From Escarpia spicata (Eukaryota; Annelida; Polychaeta; Sabellida; Siboglinidae): 64,000 bases of DNA. The notes below the pieces were generated by a model. The model saw only the letters and a list, made by a program, of their open reading frames with translations. It was not told the DNA's origin and did not search any database. Shown piece after piece: positions 46,851-57,600 of the stretch. A program made the position numbers and the translations under genes. The DNA is taken from NCBI GenBank assembly GCA_963995525.1, contig OZ023210.1, forward strand, positions 28,647,249 through 28,711,248, written 5' to 3'. Positions within the stretch are counted from its first letter, which is position 1. Each line of letters starts with the position of its first letter.

Positions 46851-47299
46851 GCGACGGAGCTATGTGTTTACATAAGGAGCTACTCGATGTTTACACTAAA
46901 TACCATTCTGTGATGCATGTATATTTATAAATGCTTAATTCAAAACCGTTTGATCGAGTCAACCGACATAGACTTTTAACGAAACAATTAAGAACGACGC
47001 GATGTACCGATATATATATATATATACTCTTGATATATATATCATGAGTATTCTGAGAGATGAATTCAATAACCGATGTATATGTCTAATAGGAATCTAC
47101 TTACACGGACTTCTTCTCGGTGGGAAACGGTGTTTAGCAAAGTGGAAAGTTAATGTTTATGAAGACAAATTGAGTGTACAACTACACAAAAAACCTACTG
47201 GTCTAGTTGCATAAAAAATGTCGCATTTGTTGAACTGTTGTAAAGAGCGATATTCACAGCCTGTGTTAGTAAGTATTACATGTATGCTTTGTGGGTAAA
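46851..47299. other. Spacer with a short (TA)n tract
   Basis: A (TA)n run near 47010-47042 and a 70-codon frame without recognisable content. Confidence 0.5.
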
Positions 47300-47841
47300 T
47301 TGCAATTTGCTGTTGCTTATGACAATTGCTACAGGTGATTGAATGGACTGCCTATGATATTTAGCACTAGACACTTGTTTGCTACATGCTAAAGTCAATT
47401 AACACTGGTAAATTTATGTGTTTACAATCAGAAAGGCTATTTAACTTAATGGGACAAGGATAGACAAGTCACCGAACCGTATTATTCAGCATATTGGAAT
47501 TAGCGACTTATAGTGTATGTCGAAACTACGGCATCAGTGAATCTTAGCTACGTATAATTTTAATATTTTATATAGACGTACTGATTTACTTTCTGAAATA
47601 GAAACCTGATTACATACCTATATTATGTACACTTTAATTATATGTGTACGTTTACGTGATTGACGATATCGCATAGCTTGCAGCCGCTCCTCAACTGGTG
47701 TAGCGACTCACAAATTCGGTTCCTTGATGTTCAAGCATGTAATGTGTTAATAGTTGATATAATATTCGTAGTCGATCCGTTTACTAAAGCAGTTTAAATT
47801 GTCGAAAGGAATAGTTGTTGTCGTTACGTCTGGTAACTTAA

Positions 47842-48931
47842 CCTTTAGAAACCGGTCGCGCGATATATCGCGCGACGGCATAAGGGTGGTCATATGTGGT
47901 CTGTTGCGGTAATTTCATTGCTCTGGTAGAGGGGTGAAGGGGATTGATCAATAGAGCAATAGCCTAGGCATTCCCTGTAGTAATGGCGTCGCAAATTTTT
48001 TGATGTTAGTGTTTTTATAGTGTTTTGAAGATTGTTGTTGATAATTTGTGTTCCGCCGTAAAAGTAAGTAATGGCGCTGCGATCGCGCTTGATCGCAGAT
48101 CCACATGAGGTGCTTCGAATTATTGATGATATGGAAGATAGTGAATTATCGAATGAAGATGACAGCGAGACTGACGAAGAAGCCGAAATATCGCTCGCTG
48201 TGACGCCTGTTCATTCGGACAGTGAGACTGAAACGATTGATTCGATCGATCCAATCCCGAGTGGAAGTGAACTGGTTTCGACAGTTGTAGCTGCTGCTAC
48301 CAGTGGTAATCTTCATGCTGAAAGCAGCAGTGACACTGACAGCTACAGTGAACAACAGCAAGGTGTGGCTAGACTGACTAGGTCTAAGCTAAGGCCAGGG
48401 CAACGGCAACGACAGGCAGGCCCAGGCGAGGTAGGGCTACCGCTTCAAAAATGACACTAATTGTTGGATTGATTGGCACACAAAAGCATAGGCAATGTGT
48501 CAATCCAAATGTGCTTTGCTAAAAAATGGCATGTGCATAAAACTATAAATAATGACGCTACACAGTACTTCAAAATGACTTGTATAGAACAGGAAACAAT
48601 GAAGATATTTTCTTCAAACTTTGCATCTTTATGTAGTTTTTAGTGCAGTTTTTGAATGTGTAAACAGTTTTCATATGTGAATAGTACTTTTTTTGTTATT
48701 GTCTAATAAATGTGATGATGTGTCGCCAGCGATAATGATTGTCAGCCATTTTGAATAAAGTGTGATGTCTGACAACTTATAAACACAAATATTTCACTGT
48801 GACTGAATTCTTGAGAATATTACCTTTTCAAAAATGTATACATGTGTATTGAAATTCTTTATAGTAATGAAATGACATGCGTTTAAAGAATAGCATAGCA
48901 ATTTCTTGAAAAAAATCCGGGTCTCTAAAGG
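47842..48931 (+). mobile_element. piggyBac-type element (1.09 kb, non-autonomous)
   Basis: TTAA at 47838-47841 and 48932-48935. Inverted ends CCTTTAGAAACCGG and (reversed) CCTTTAGAGACCCGG. A 22-bp perfect palindrome GTCGCGCGATATATCGCGCG(AC) starts at 47855. It contains a 127-codon acidic frame but no DDE transposase core, so it must be mobilised in trans. The uninterrupted TTAA target is preserved in the opposite arm at 49824-49827. Confidence 0.88.
48071..48454 (+). CDS. 127-aa acidic ORF, likely piggyBac transposase N-terminus
   Basis: ATG start shortly after the left TIR. Rich in Asp, Glu and Ser (for example DDMEDSELSNEDDSETDEE), resembling the acidic N-terminal regions of piggyBac transposases, then a basic RSKLRPGQRQRQ segment and a stop. 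The catalytic domain is absent. It may be a deletion derivative or simply vestigial. Confidence 0.5.
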   Translation: MALRSRLIADPHEVLRIIDDMEDSELSNEDDSETDEEAEISLAVTPVHSDSETETIDSIDPIPSGSELVSTVVAAATSGNLHAESSSDTDSYSEQQQGVARLTRSKLRPGQRQRQAGPGEVGLPLQK

Positions 48932-50365
48932 TTAACAAAACCAATTGCCGTGCCGACATTTAGCCTTCAATCTACTTTTTTAGTGATTTCGTTGTAGAGA
49001 GAGGAAGGAAAGTCGGCAACATCAACATAGAATGGCAATTGGCAATACTTGCAAGTTCGTATCAACTGACAAATGTTCTATGGACACATCATGTAGGTTT
49101 GCCTTTTTGGGAAAAATCTTTTGAAATTGGACGAGCGAAAAAAATAAGACGGAGGAGGCACCTTTATCTAAAATTTATAAAACACCCTTACCGCAAGTTG
49201 TGAATGTGCAAGCAGTAACGCGACGATGGCGCATAACCACTGGACTCGTTCTGTCATCTTCCAACACTCTCTGCCCATCGCTTGGCCTCAAAAAGACGAT
49301 ACGCAGGTAACCGCGAGGCAGAGGAAAGCACAGAACACACTTCGTTTTCCTTATGTTTCTCGTAACCAGGAAGGAAACACTGTTCGTAAAAGCTACTGTA
49401 TTCACAGTCGATCGGTCTACCAATTAAAATGTAGCGAGGTGCACCAAGAGCCTATATGTTGACCATGAAACGCAGCCCGATATGTTTCTGCGATAAGAGC
49501 AACCAATCAACCAATGAAATGGCGTCGTACCCGGAAGAAACCGAACACAAGAAAACTCGTTAATAATACAACATTAATAAGAGCTCAGTGGCAAGACGAC
49601 ACAGTTTACAAGCACCTCTGTGGCCGACAGCCGTGCATAAGTAAGGGTCGCACATACATTCGCCAAAACCCTACAGACGACGTCAATCCACCAGTCAGCC
49701 GCTCTTCGCTCTCTGAAAGGTCAAACATAAACAATGCACTACACTATGTATATAATTAACTATTGCTTAGACACTTAAATTGTGTACGGCGAAGGCTAAA
49801 TGTCGGCACGGCAATTGGTTTTGTTAAGTTACCAGACGTAACGACAACAACTATTCCTTTTGACAATTTAAACTGATTTAGTAAACGGATCAACTGCAGA
49901 GATTATATAAACTATTAACACATGACATGCTTGAACGTCAAGGAACCGAATTTGTGAGTCGCTACACCAGTTGAGGAGCGGCTGCAAACTTTGCGATATC
50001 GTCTATCACGTAAACGTACACATATAATTAAAGTGTACATAATATAGGTATGTAATCAGGTTTTTATTTCAGAAAGTAAATCAGTACGTCCATATAAAAT
50101 ATTAAAATTATACGCAGCTAAGATTCACTGATGCTGTAGTTTCGACATACACTATAAGTCGCTAATTCCATTATGCTGAATAATACGGTTCGGTGACTTG
50201 TCTATCCTTGTCCCATTAAGTTAAATAGCTTTTCTGATTGTAAACACACAAATTTACCAGTGTTAATTGACTTTAGCATGTAGCAAACAAGTGTCTAGTG
50301 CTAAATCTCACAGGCAGTCCGTTCAATCACCTGTAGCAATTGGCATAAGCAACAGCAAATTGCAA

Positions 50366-50802
50366 CTGCTAGCTACCCAACACAGCGGCACCACCGGTCA
50401 CACCGCCAGCCAACCGTGACCGGCTATATAATGCTGCGTTCCAATCACCTCGTGAAGTCGTGAATACGACTTCACGACTCGTAAATAGCATTCCAGACAC
50501 CACACAAGTCGTGAACTCGAAACTAACGAAGGTGCCCGAGTTCACGAGTCGTAAATAGTGGGCGACCTTCACCTTGCTGAACGTCAAATCGATCATGGGT
50601 ACAAATGATTTGTAATCTTACAAATTGATACGATAACCATAACAATAAAACAATGATCGAGCCAGAACAGTCAAGACCGATGCCATGCCATTGTCAACAT
50701 TTAATTAAAATATTATAATTACACTGAAACACTTGTGTGACTGTTATGTATATTACACTTCATTACCAGTGTTGCATGCGGGTGACTCTACTGTCATATA
50801 TC
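50366..50802. other. Spacer with a short perfect hairpin
   Basis: CGTGAAGTCGT, GAAT loop, ACGACTTCACG at 50451-50476, followed by two copies of a CGASTCGTAAATAG motif. Ends with the ATATC target duplication (50798-50802). Confidence 0.6.
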
Positions 50803-50972
50803 TGTATGATTGCTGCCTTTAAATGAAACACACCATTTATCAGACTGAACGAAACATGGCCGTCGTTTATTATCTAATCCGACCAGCACCGGAGAAATCC
50901 GAAGTCAACGGGATCCGTCCGTAATACATAGGCTACGTCAGTATATAACATGCAGGGAGCGGCTATATTACA
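50803..50972 (-). repeat. 3' LTR of the outer element
   Basis: 170 bp, differing from the 5' LTR at a handful of positions (for example ACGTCAGTA versus ACGTAAGTA), so the element is old enough to have diverged. Confidence 0.88.
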
Positions 50973-51231
50973 TCCCTCTCTACCTTGATTACTTAGTCAC
51001 ATTTGTTAATTAAAGGAACATTGAACTGCAATAAAGTTTGTGACATGGATTCCTAATAAGTGTTCGTTGTGAAAACAGATGAACGCACAAACATGCCATG
51101 TTATTTAACTGAACACTTAACTAGGTAACGGATATGAAGGGCAGCGATCCGCCTACACCCTTATATCGTGTAACTAACTATATCTAGAACGGGCAGCGAT
51201 ACGCCTACACACAATTTCTAGATTTGCTCGA
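50973..51231 (-). other. 3' noncoding region of the outer element
   Basis: Contains a duplicated GGGCAGCGATMCGCCTACAC at 51139 and 51191. No coding capacity. Confidence 0.6.
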
Positions 51232-52587
51232 TTAAGCGCTGTCGCTTTTTTCGAGCTCGTGGACGGACAGCTTGTCGTCGTGACGGGTCTCAGACGACTC
51301 ATCATCTGTTGGCGGGTCGTCGTCCGCAGCTGTGTCCTCGGGATGATGTCGTGCGATTTCATCGGGCGACAAACCTCGCACGCGACGGAACTTAGACACA
51401 TTTCGTGTCACCGTGGACCCATCACCACGCACGGCGGTGACCATTGGTCCTTTCATTGCACTGACGATGAGCGGTGTCGGTGCGAACGGAGTAGAGAGTT
51501 TGTTCACTCTAGGCTGCTGTACAAGCACAACCTCTCCCATTTGTAGGTTCACCTGTGAAGCGTGTGCACGCTCGTCTGAGTACTCTTTCATTCTCACTTT
51601 TGCACGAGCGTCTTGTCTGCGAACATCTTCATCTTCTGGGTACACGCTCTGAAGCGTTGGCAGCTCAGGTAGCTTAGTTCTCGGTTCTCGACCAAACAGT
51701 AGTCGGTGAGGTGTGAACAGCGTAGAACTATGCGGAGTAGATCGATAGTTTCGAAGAAACTGCTGCAGTTCGCGATGCCAGTTGCGATGTTGAATGATGG
51801 CTGAACGCACTGCCTTCATCATCGGCTTGTTGAAGTTCTCCACTTGTGCATTCGCCATCGGCCATAGCGGTGTGATTTTGCGGTGACGGACGCCACACGA
51901 CTGCAAAAACTGTGACCACGCATTACTCTGGAATGGTGGGCCATTGTCCGACTTTATCGTTTCTGGATATCCGAACATGGCAAAAATGGACTCCGTGATC
52001 GATATAACTGTCTCTGCACTGGTGCTTCTGGTCACGTGAACGACTGGATATCTTGAATATTAATCTGTGACGCAGAGTAAATATTCGCCTGTCGGCATTG
52101 GGCCGCATAAATCAATGCTCAAATTGATCCACGGGCCTCGCGGTAGAGTAGTCATGTTCAGTGGCTCCATCTGGCGGCGGTTGGAGTTTGCAACACACGG
52201 AATGCAACCCATGACAACTGCTTCCGTTTCTTTGTCTATGCCTGGAAACCACACTTTGCTTCTGATCAGAGCTTTGGTCTTGCAGATGCCCTGATGACCC
52301 TCATGTGCCAAATGTATGACACGACTGTGAAGTGCTGTCGGGATGACAATGCGAGAATCTCGTAGCAGAAAGTCTCCATTTTCTCCCACTGTCAGTTCAT
52401 CCCTCACTTTCCGGAATGCAGCAATGTCAGCTGACTCGTTTTTAGCTGTTTGTTGGTCGGACACAAAGTTGACTCCAACTCTCAGGGCCCCAAGCTGCTC
52501 AGCAGTAGCTCTGCCCAGAAGTGAAGGCAAATCTCCATGAACGAGAAGGAATTCTGCGATTGTCGACTTGTCACCAATTTGCGTCAA
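51232..52587 (-). pseudogene. Protease fragment fused to integrase, one premature stop
   Basis: Starts with a protease-like end (FLLVHGDLPSLLGRATAEQL) and moves directly, without RT/RNase H, to integrase: the HHCC finger (VIHLAHEGHQGICKTK, then GCIPCVANSNR), the catalytic core with Asp in IDLCGPMPTGEYLLCVTD, Asp in SDNGPPFQS, Glu in NAQVENFNKP, and a C-terminal GPY-like region and acidic tail. A TAA stop interrupts after VTD (about 52058). Confidence 0.82.
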
Positions 52588-52681
52588 AGTAAATGCGTAC
52601 TAATTTTCGCTGTTGTCCCTATGGGCAGCTGATTCTGCCATGTATCGTATTGGATTGACTGGCTGTACACGTTTCTTTTGC

Positions 52682-53047
52682 CACGTCTGTGAGCTGCGCT
52701 GTTACTGCTGCCTTGGTTTGCTTCGACACATGAGAGCGAAATGTCCACGCACTCCACATTTGTGACATTCTTTATCACGTGTGCACTTGCATTCGTCACT
52801 TGTATGGCCCTGTAAGCCACAGCGAGTACACCGATCGTGACGTTGCTGAGTGTTAGAATGTCTGTTGACCGGTTTACGAGTGTGCGTTTCGAATGGTATG
52901 CGTGCTGACCTGTTGAATGCAGCATACACTATGTTGTTTGCTGTGCCACGAGCCATGTCTTTAGCATGGCGTTCTGACGATTCTCTCGTTTGCGCTATCT
53001 CGATCGCCCTGTTTAGCGTGAGATCCTTTCTTGCGGCCAGGAGTTTG
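52682..53047 (-). pseudogene. Gag 3' part with two CCHC zinc knuckles (outer element)
   Basis: Minus-strand frame from the GTACG duplication: LLAARKDLTLNRAIEIAQTR, then a basic linker and two CX2CX4HX4C knuckles (CTRCGLQGHTSDEC, CHKCGVRGHFALMC), which bind RNA in Ty3/gypsy nucleocapsids. It is the continuation of the 58719-58274 part, displaced by the inner element. Confidence 0.82.
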
Positions 53048-53052
53048 GTACG

Positions 53053-53241
53053 TAGAGAACATTATAACCGGTCCCTTGATCCCGCATAATAACCGGTCCC
53101 TTATACCAGTGCGCATGCGCTACTAGAAACGGAACCATTACACACTCGCATTTCAACCTGTTCAATACTTGTTTAGTTATTGTCATTTCACGCTTTCTCT
53201 TTAGTAAGGTGACTGAACAAATGGAACTCTGTTCTTATTTA
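53053..53241 (+). repeat. 5' LTR of the inner element
   Basis: 189 bp. Contains ATAACCGGTCCCTT twice, in a motif repeated about 30 bp apart. Ends only 15 bp before the gag ATG. Confidence 0.9.
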
Positions 53242-53256
53242 TAACTAAACAACTTG

Positions 53257-54639
53257 ATGGCGCCTGTGAACGTTGAGTGTCCGATCGAGGATTGTGACTA
53301 TACGGCTACGCACGCAGAGGCGGCAGTGGTGGTTGCTATGCTGAGTGTACACGCCACTGTGCACGTCGCAGTCCCCCGGGCGCTGGGCGCGAATGCGAAG
53401 ATGGAGAAACTCAAGCGTCCTTCCGTAGCACTGGCCGGGACGGGCGAGGCCTGGTCATACTTCATAACCCGCTGGGGTGAGTACAAGACGGGTACTAAAC
53501 TTGTTGGACCCGACATAGTCGCACAACTACTGGAATGCTGCGAGGAGTTGAGAAAAGACCTCACTCGCGCAGAGGGTAAGAGCCTAATGAGCAGTGACGA
53601 AAAAGTCGTTCTCACCGCCATGAAGGCACTCGCCGTCCGAGCAGAGAACACTATGGTAGCTCGGGTAGCCCTGTCTAACATGCGGCAGGGACACGAGGAG
53701 CCCATCCGGTCGTTCTACGCCCGTATCAAGGGGCAGGCGGACACATGCAAGTACGAGATGAAGTGCACTAAGACGGAGTGCGATCAAGTCAACGACTTCA
53801 CAGAAGAGATTGTACGCAATGTGACTGCCCGCGGCATCGCAGACCAAGAGATACAACTTGATCTGCTCGGTGAAAAGAACCAGGACATGCCATTAAAGGA
53901 CATGATTGAGTATATCGAGGCCAAGGAGTCTGGAAAACGCTCGGCATCGCGTCTACTCGACCCTCAGAACACGGATGCGATCAGCAGCTCGTATCGGCGG
54001 GGGAAACAGCAGAACGTCCGCAACAGGGGAGGAGCCAGGCCGGAGAAACCGAAAGCCAAGCCCAAAGGGGTGTGCATCTACTGCGGCGAGGTGGGTCACG
54101 ACAAGACGCCCCTGTGGCACACCAGACGCACCGAGTGCCCCGCGTATGGTAAAAAGTGCCAGAAGTGTGGCCGCCAGAATCACCTCGACAAGGCGTGCCT
54201 GAGCGGACGACCGACTAAGCCCCCATCTGAGGAGACAGACGAGCTGTATGACGCGCAAACGGCAGCCTTCGTCGAGCTATGCACGGTCACCATGGACAGC
54301 GCGGGCGACGGGTTACGCACACTCCCCCTCGCTCACCATCTGTACGATGATATGTGCGATAAATGGACGAAACGCGCGTCCAACCCGCAGCCGTACATCA
54401 ACCTCACTCTTACCAACGAGCGCGAAGATTACAAAGCGCTGGGTTTTGACCTCCTGAAACGCAGTATCCCTGCCTGTCATGGCCGACACGGGCTGTCAGA
54501 GCTGCCTGATCGGCATTGGAGTCACCCAACAAATGGGCCTGAGTACCAAGGACTTCATACCCGTATCCATGACTATGAAGGCTGCGAACAACAAGGGAAT
54601 TCGTATTCTCGGAGCTGTGGTGGTCAGATTCGCCGGTAA
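53257..54639 (+). CDS. Gag polyprotein (inner Ty3/gypsy)
   Basis: About 460 residues, starting at the ATG at 53257, nearly at the LTR edge. N-terminal finger-like CPIEDCDYTATHAEAAVVVA, a capsid-like helical region (about 60-210), a basic linker, and two zinc-finger segments: CIYCGEVGHDKTPLWHTRRT with Cys and CQKCGRQNHLDKAC (about 275-315). The second is a CCHC knuckle. After the knuckles it runs into the start of a protease region (SNPQPYINLTLTNERE). The pol frame takes over at about 54458-54480, and the tail after that is out of frame. Confidence 0.85.
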   Translation: MAPVNVECPIEDCDYTATHAEAAVVVAMLSVHATVHVAVPRALGANAKMEKLKRPSVALAGTGEAWSYFITRWGEYKTGTKLVGPDIVAQLLECCEELRKDLTRAEGKSLMSSDEKVVLTAMKALAVRAENTMVARVALSNMRQGHEEPIRSFYARIKGQADTCKYEMKCTKTECDQVNDFTEEIVRNVTARGIADQEIQLDLLGEKNQDMPLKDMIEYIEAKESGKRSASRLLDPQNTDAISSSYRRGKQQNVRNRGGARPEKPKAKPKGVCIYCGEVGHDKTPLWHTRRTECPAYGKKCQKCGRQNHLDKACLSGRPTKPPSEETDELYDAQTAAFVELCTVTMDSAGDGLRTLPLAHHLYDDMCDKWTKRASNPQPYINLTLTNEREDYKALGFDLLKRSIPACHGRHGLSELPDRHWSHPTNGPEYQGLHTRIHDYEGCEQQGNSYSRSCGGQIRR

Positions 54640-57600
54640 CAGTGGCACTCGGAGATTGGAGACGCGCCAAATCGCGTACGTGACAGACACCTCGGACCGC
54701 ATATTCCTCTCCCGCGCAGCTTGCGTGGACCTGGGCATGATCTCGGACAAGTTCCCAACACTCGGGGAGGTCAACCTGGCGACCTCTGAATTGTGTGACT
54801 GCCCGCGACGTGCAGAGCCGCCGACCAAGCCGACCACACTCCCCATGCCAGCGACCGAGGCTAACAGAGAAACCTTACAGAAACACTTACTCAGAATATA
54901 CGCTCAGAGCACTTTCAATACGTGCCCGCACCCGCCCTTACCGAGAATGACTGGCCCGCCGCTACGTCTTATACTCGATGAGGATGCGACGCCGGTTGCC
55001 CATCACACTCCCATCCCCGTGGCCATACACTGGCAAGACGAGGTAAAAGCAGGCCTTGACCAGGACGTTCGTCTCGGCGTGTTAGAGGAAGTACCCATCG
55101 GTACGCCGGTGACATGGTGTCACCGCATGGTAATCTGCGCGAAAAAGAACGGCAAGCGGCGACGCACCATCGACTTCCAGGCCTTGAACAAACATGCGTT
55201 CCGCGAAACCCACCACACCCAATCCCCGTTCCACCAGGCGAGACGCATACCTAACGGGAAACGCAAGACCGTATTCGACGCTTGGAACGGCTACCACAGT
55301 GTCCCTCTACACGAGGACGACCGCCACAAGACGACCTTCGTCACTCCATGGGGACGCTACCGGTACCTATCGGCTCCACAAGGGTATATAGCGTCAGGAG
55401 ATGGTTATACACGACGATACGACGAGATCGTCGCGGACATTGGTGACAAGACCAAGTGCGTGGACGACACGTTACTATGGTCAGATACGATCGAGGAGAG
55501 CTACTTCCAGGCGGTCCAATGGCTGGATATATGTGGCCGGAATGGAATCATCCTCAACCCGGAGAAGTTCGTCTTCAGCGCACCCACAGCGGACTTTGCA
55601 GGCTTCACGATCACCATGACTGACGTGCGACCATGCAGCCGCTACCTGGAGGCGATCCGCGATTTCCCACAACCGCGTAACATCACCGACGTCAGATCGT
55701 GGTTCAGGCTGGTCAATCAAGTGGCCTACGCGTTCAGCATGGCCGAACGAATGCATCCGTTCCGGAAGCTCCTGAAAAATGGAGAACGCTTCAAGTGGTC
55801 CCCGGAGTTAGAGGACATATTCCGCGAGTCGAAGGACGTGATCGTTCAAGAAATCGAGCGCGGCGTCCGCATCTTTGACAAGACCAAGCCTACATGCATC
55901 GCCACAGACTGGTCGAAGGAGGGCATTGGATTCTGGCTATTTCAAAAGCACTGCCGATGCTCACCAATCAGACCCTTCTGCTGCAACGACGGGTGGAAAA
56001 TTACCCTGGTCGGCAGCAGGTTTACACACGCAGCAGAATCCAGGTACGCGCCCATAGAGGGCGAGGCCCTCGCAGTCGCGGACGCCTTGGACAAGGCGCG
56101 CTACTTCGTGCTGGGTTGCGATAACTTGATCGTAGCGGTAGACCATAAGCCGCTGCTGAAACTCCTTGCGGACAGAGCCCTTGACGACATACCTAACCCC
56201 CGCCTCAGGAACCTCAAGGAGAAGATCCTGCGTTATCGCTTCCGCATCACACATGTCCCAGGCATGAAGAACAAGGCGGCAGATGCCATGTCACGTAGGC
56301 CGGTCGGCACCGCGCTACCATCACTCATGAACCTACCAGACGACAATGCTGCCATAGTGAACCACCTACCATCCAGCATGCACACCAACGTCTTATCTCT
56401 CCTACGCCGAGTCGAACCGGATGACGACGACGACGACGACGTCGAGGAGGACAACCTGACATGGTGCGCCGCGGGCCTCGAATCATTGCGATCAGTGACA
56501 TGGGACCTTGTCAGGGAGGCTACCAGCAGCGACGTCGATGTGCACACACTGGAGGAAATGGCAACCGACGGCATCCCCGACTCGAAGATCGAGATGCCAG
56601 AGACGATTCGCGACTATCGCCAGTACCGCGAAAACATCACATCGACAGACGGAGTGATCCTATACAAGGACAGGGTTATCATACCGCCCTCACTCCGCGG
56701 TGAGATACTGAGCACCCTACACGCTGCCCACCAGGGCGTATCGATGATGACCGCCCGTGCAGAATCCTCTGTGTTCTGGCCAGGCATATCGGCCGACATC
56801 AGCACCACTCGGAAAAATTGCGAACACTGCCACCGGATGGCACCCTCACAACCTGGAGCGCCGCCCATCCCACCGATCCCGGTCGTTTACCCCTTCCAGG
56901 CAGTGTGCTCGGGCTTCTTCGTACACAGGGGCGTACACTACCTCGTGACGGTGGACAGATACTCAAACTGGCCAATCATATCGCAGTCGACAGGTGGCGC
57001 CACCGGCCTCATCAACCACTTACGTCGCGCCTTCGTGACGCCAGAAGAGCTCGCATCGGACGGGGGTCCGGAGTTCACCTCTACCGAGACCAGGTCTTTC
57101 CTGCACAGATGGGGCGTACACCACCGCCTATCATCGGTGGCCTTCCCCCACAGCAACTGTCGTGCAGAGATTGGGGTGAAGACGATGAAACGACTCATCA
57201 CCGACAACACCGGTCCGAAGGGAGAACTGGACACTGACGCTGTGCAGATAGCGATACTACAATATCGCAACACACCCGACCCTGACACAAAGATCTCCCC
57301 GGCAATGTGTGTGTTCGGCCGCCCGACACGCGATTTCATCCCGATTATCCCCGGGAAATACAGACCACATGAGACACTCAAAGCAAGGGAGGAAGCCCTC
57401 CGTAAACGCCACATCCGCACAGCTGAAACCTGGGCGGAGCACACTAAACGCCTTCCACCACTCGCGGTAGGGGACTTAGTCCGCGTACAGAACCAGACAG
57501 GACATCACCTCAACAAATGGGACAAGACGGGCAGTATCGTTGAGGTACGTCAGCACGACCAATACGCGATCAAGATTGACGGATCGGGCAGAGTCACACT

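Larger units (their letters stand above)
47300..50365. mobile_element. Element with 575-bp inverted arms
   Basis: The right arm (49791-50365) is the reverse complement of the left arm (47300-47841 plus 48936-48968) with high identity over about 574 bp. The left arm is split by the piggyBac insertion. The loop (48969-49790, about 820 bp) has no recognisable product. Without the piggyBac it is about 2 kb. The ends show no clear target duplication; homology fades toward 47290/50380. Its superfamily is not identified. Confidence 0.82.

Noticed and set aside
47002..47214. 70-codon plus-strand frame
   Set aside because: Begins in a TA microsatellite and shows no recognisable motif or composition bias.
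53298..53856. Antisense frames opposite gag and pol (also 54496-54846 and 56938-57444)
   Set aside because: They are shadows of the GC-rich sense frame, with no domains.
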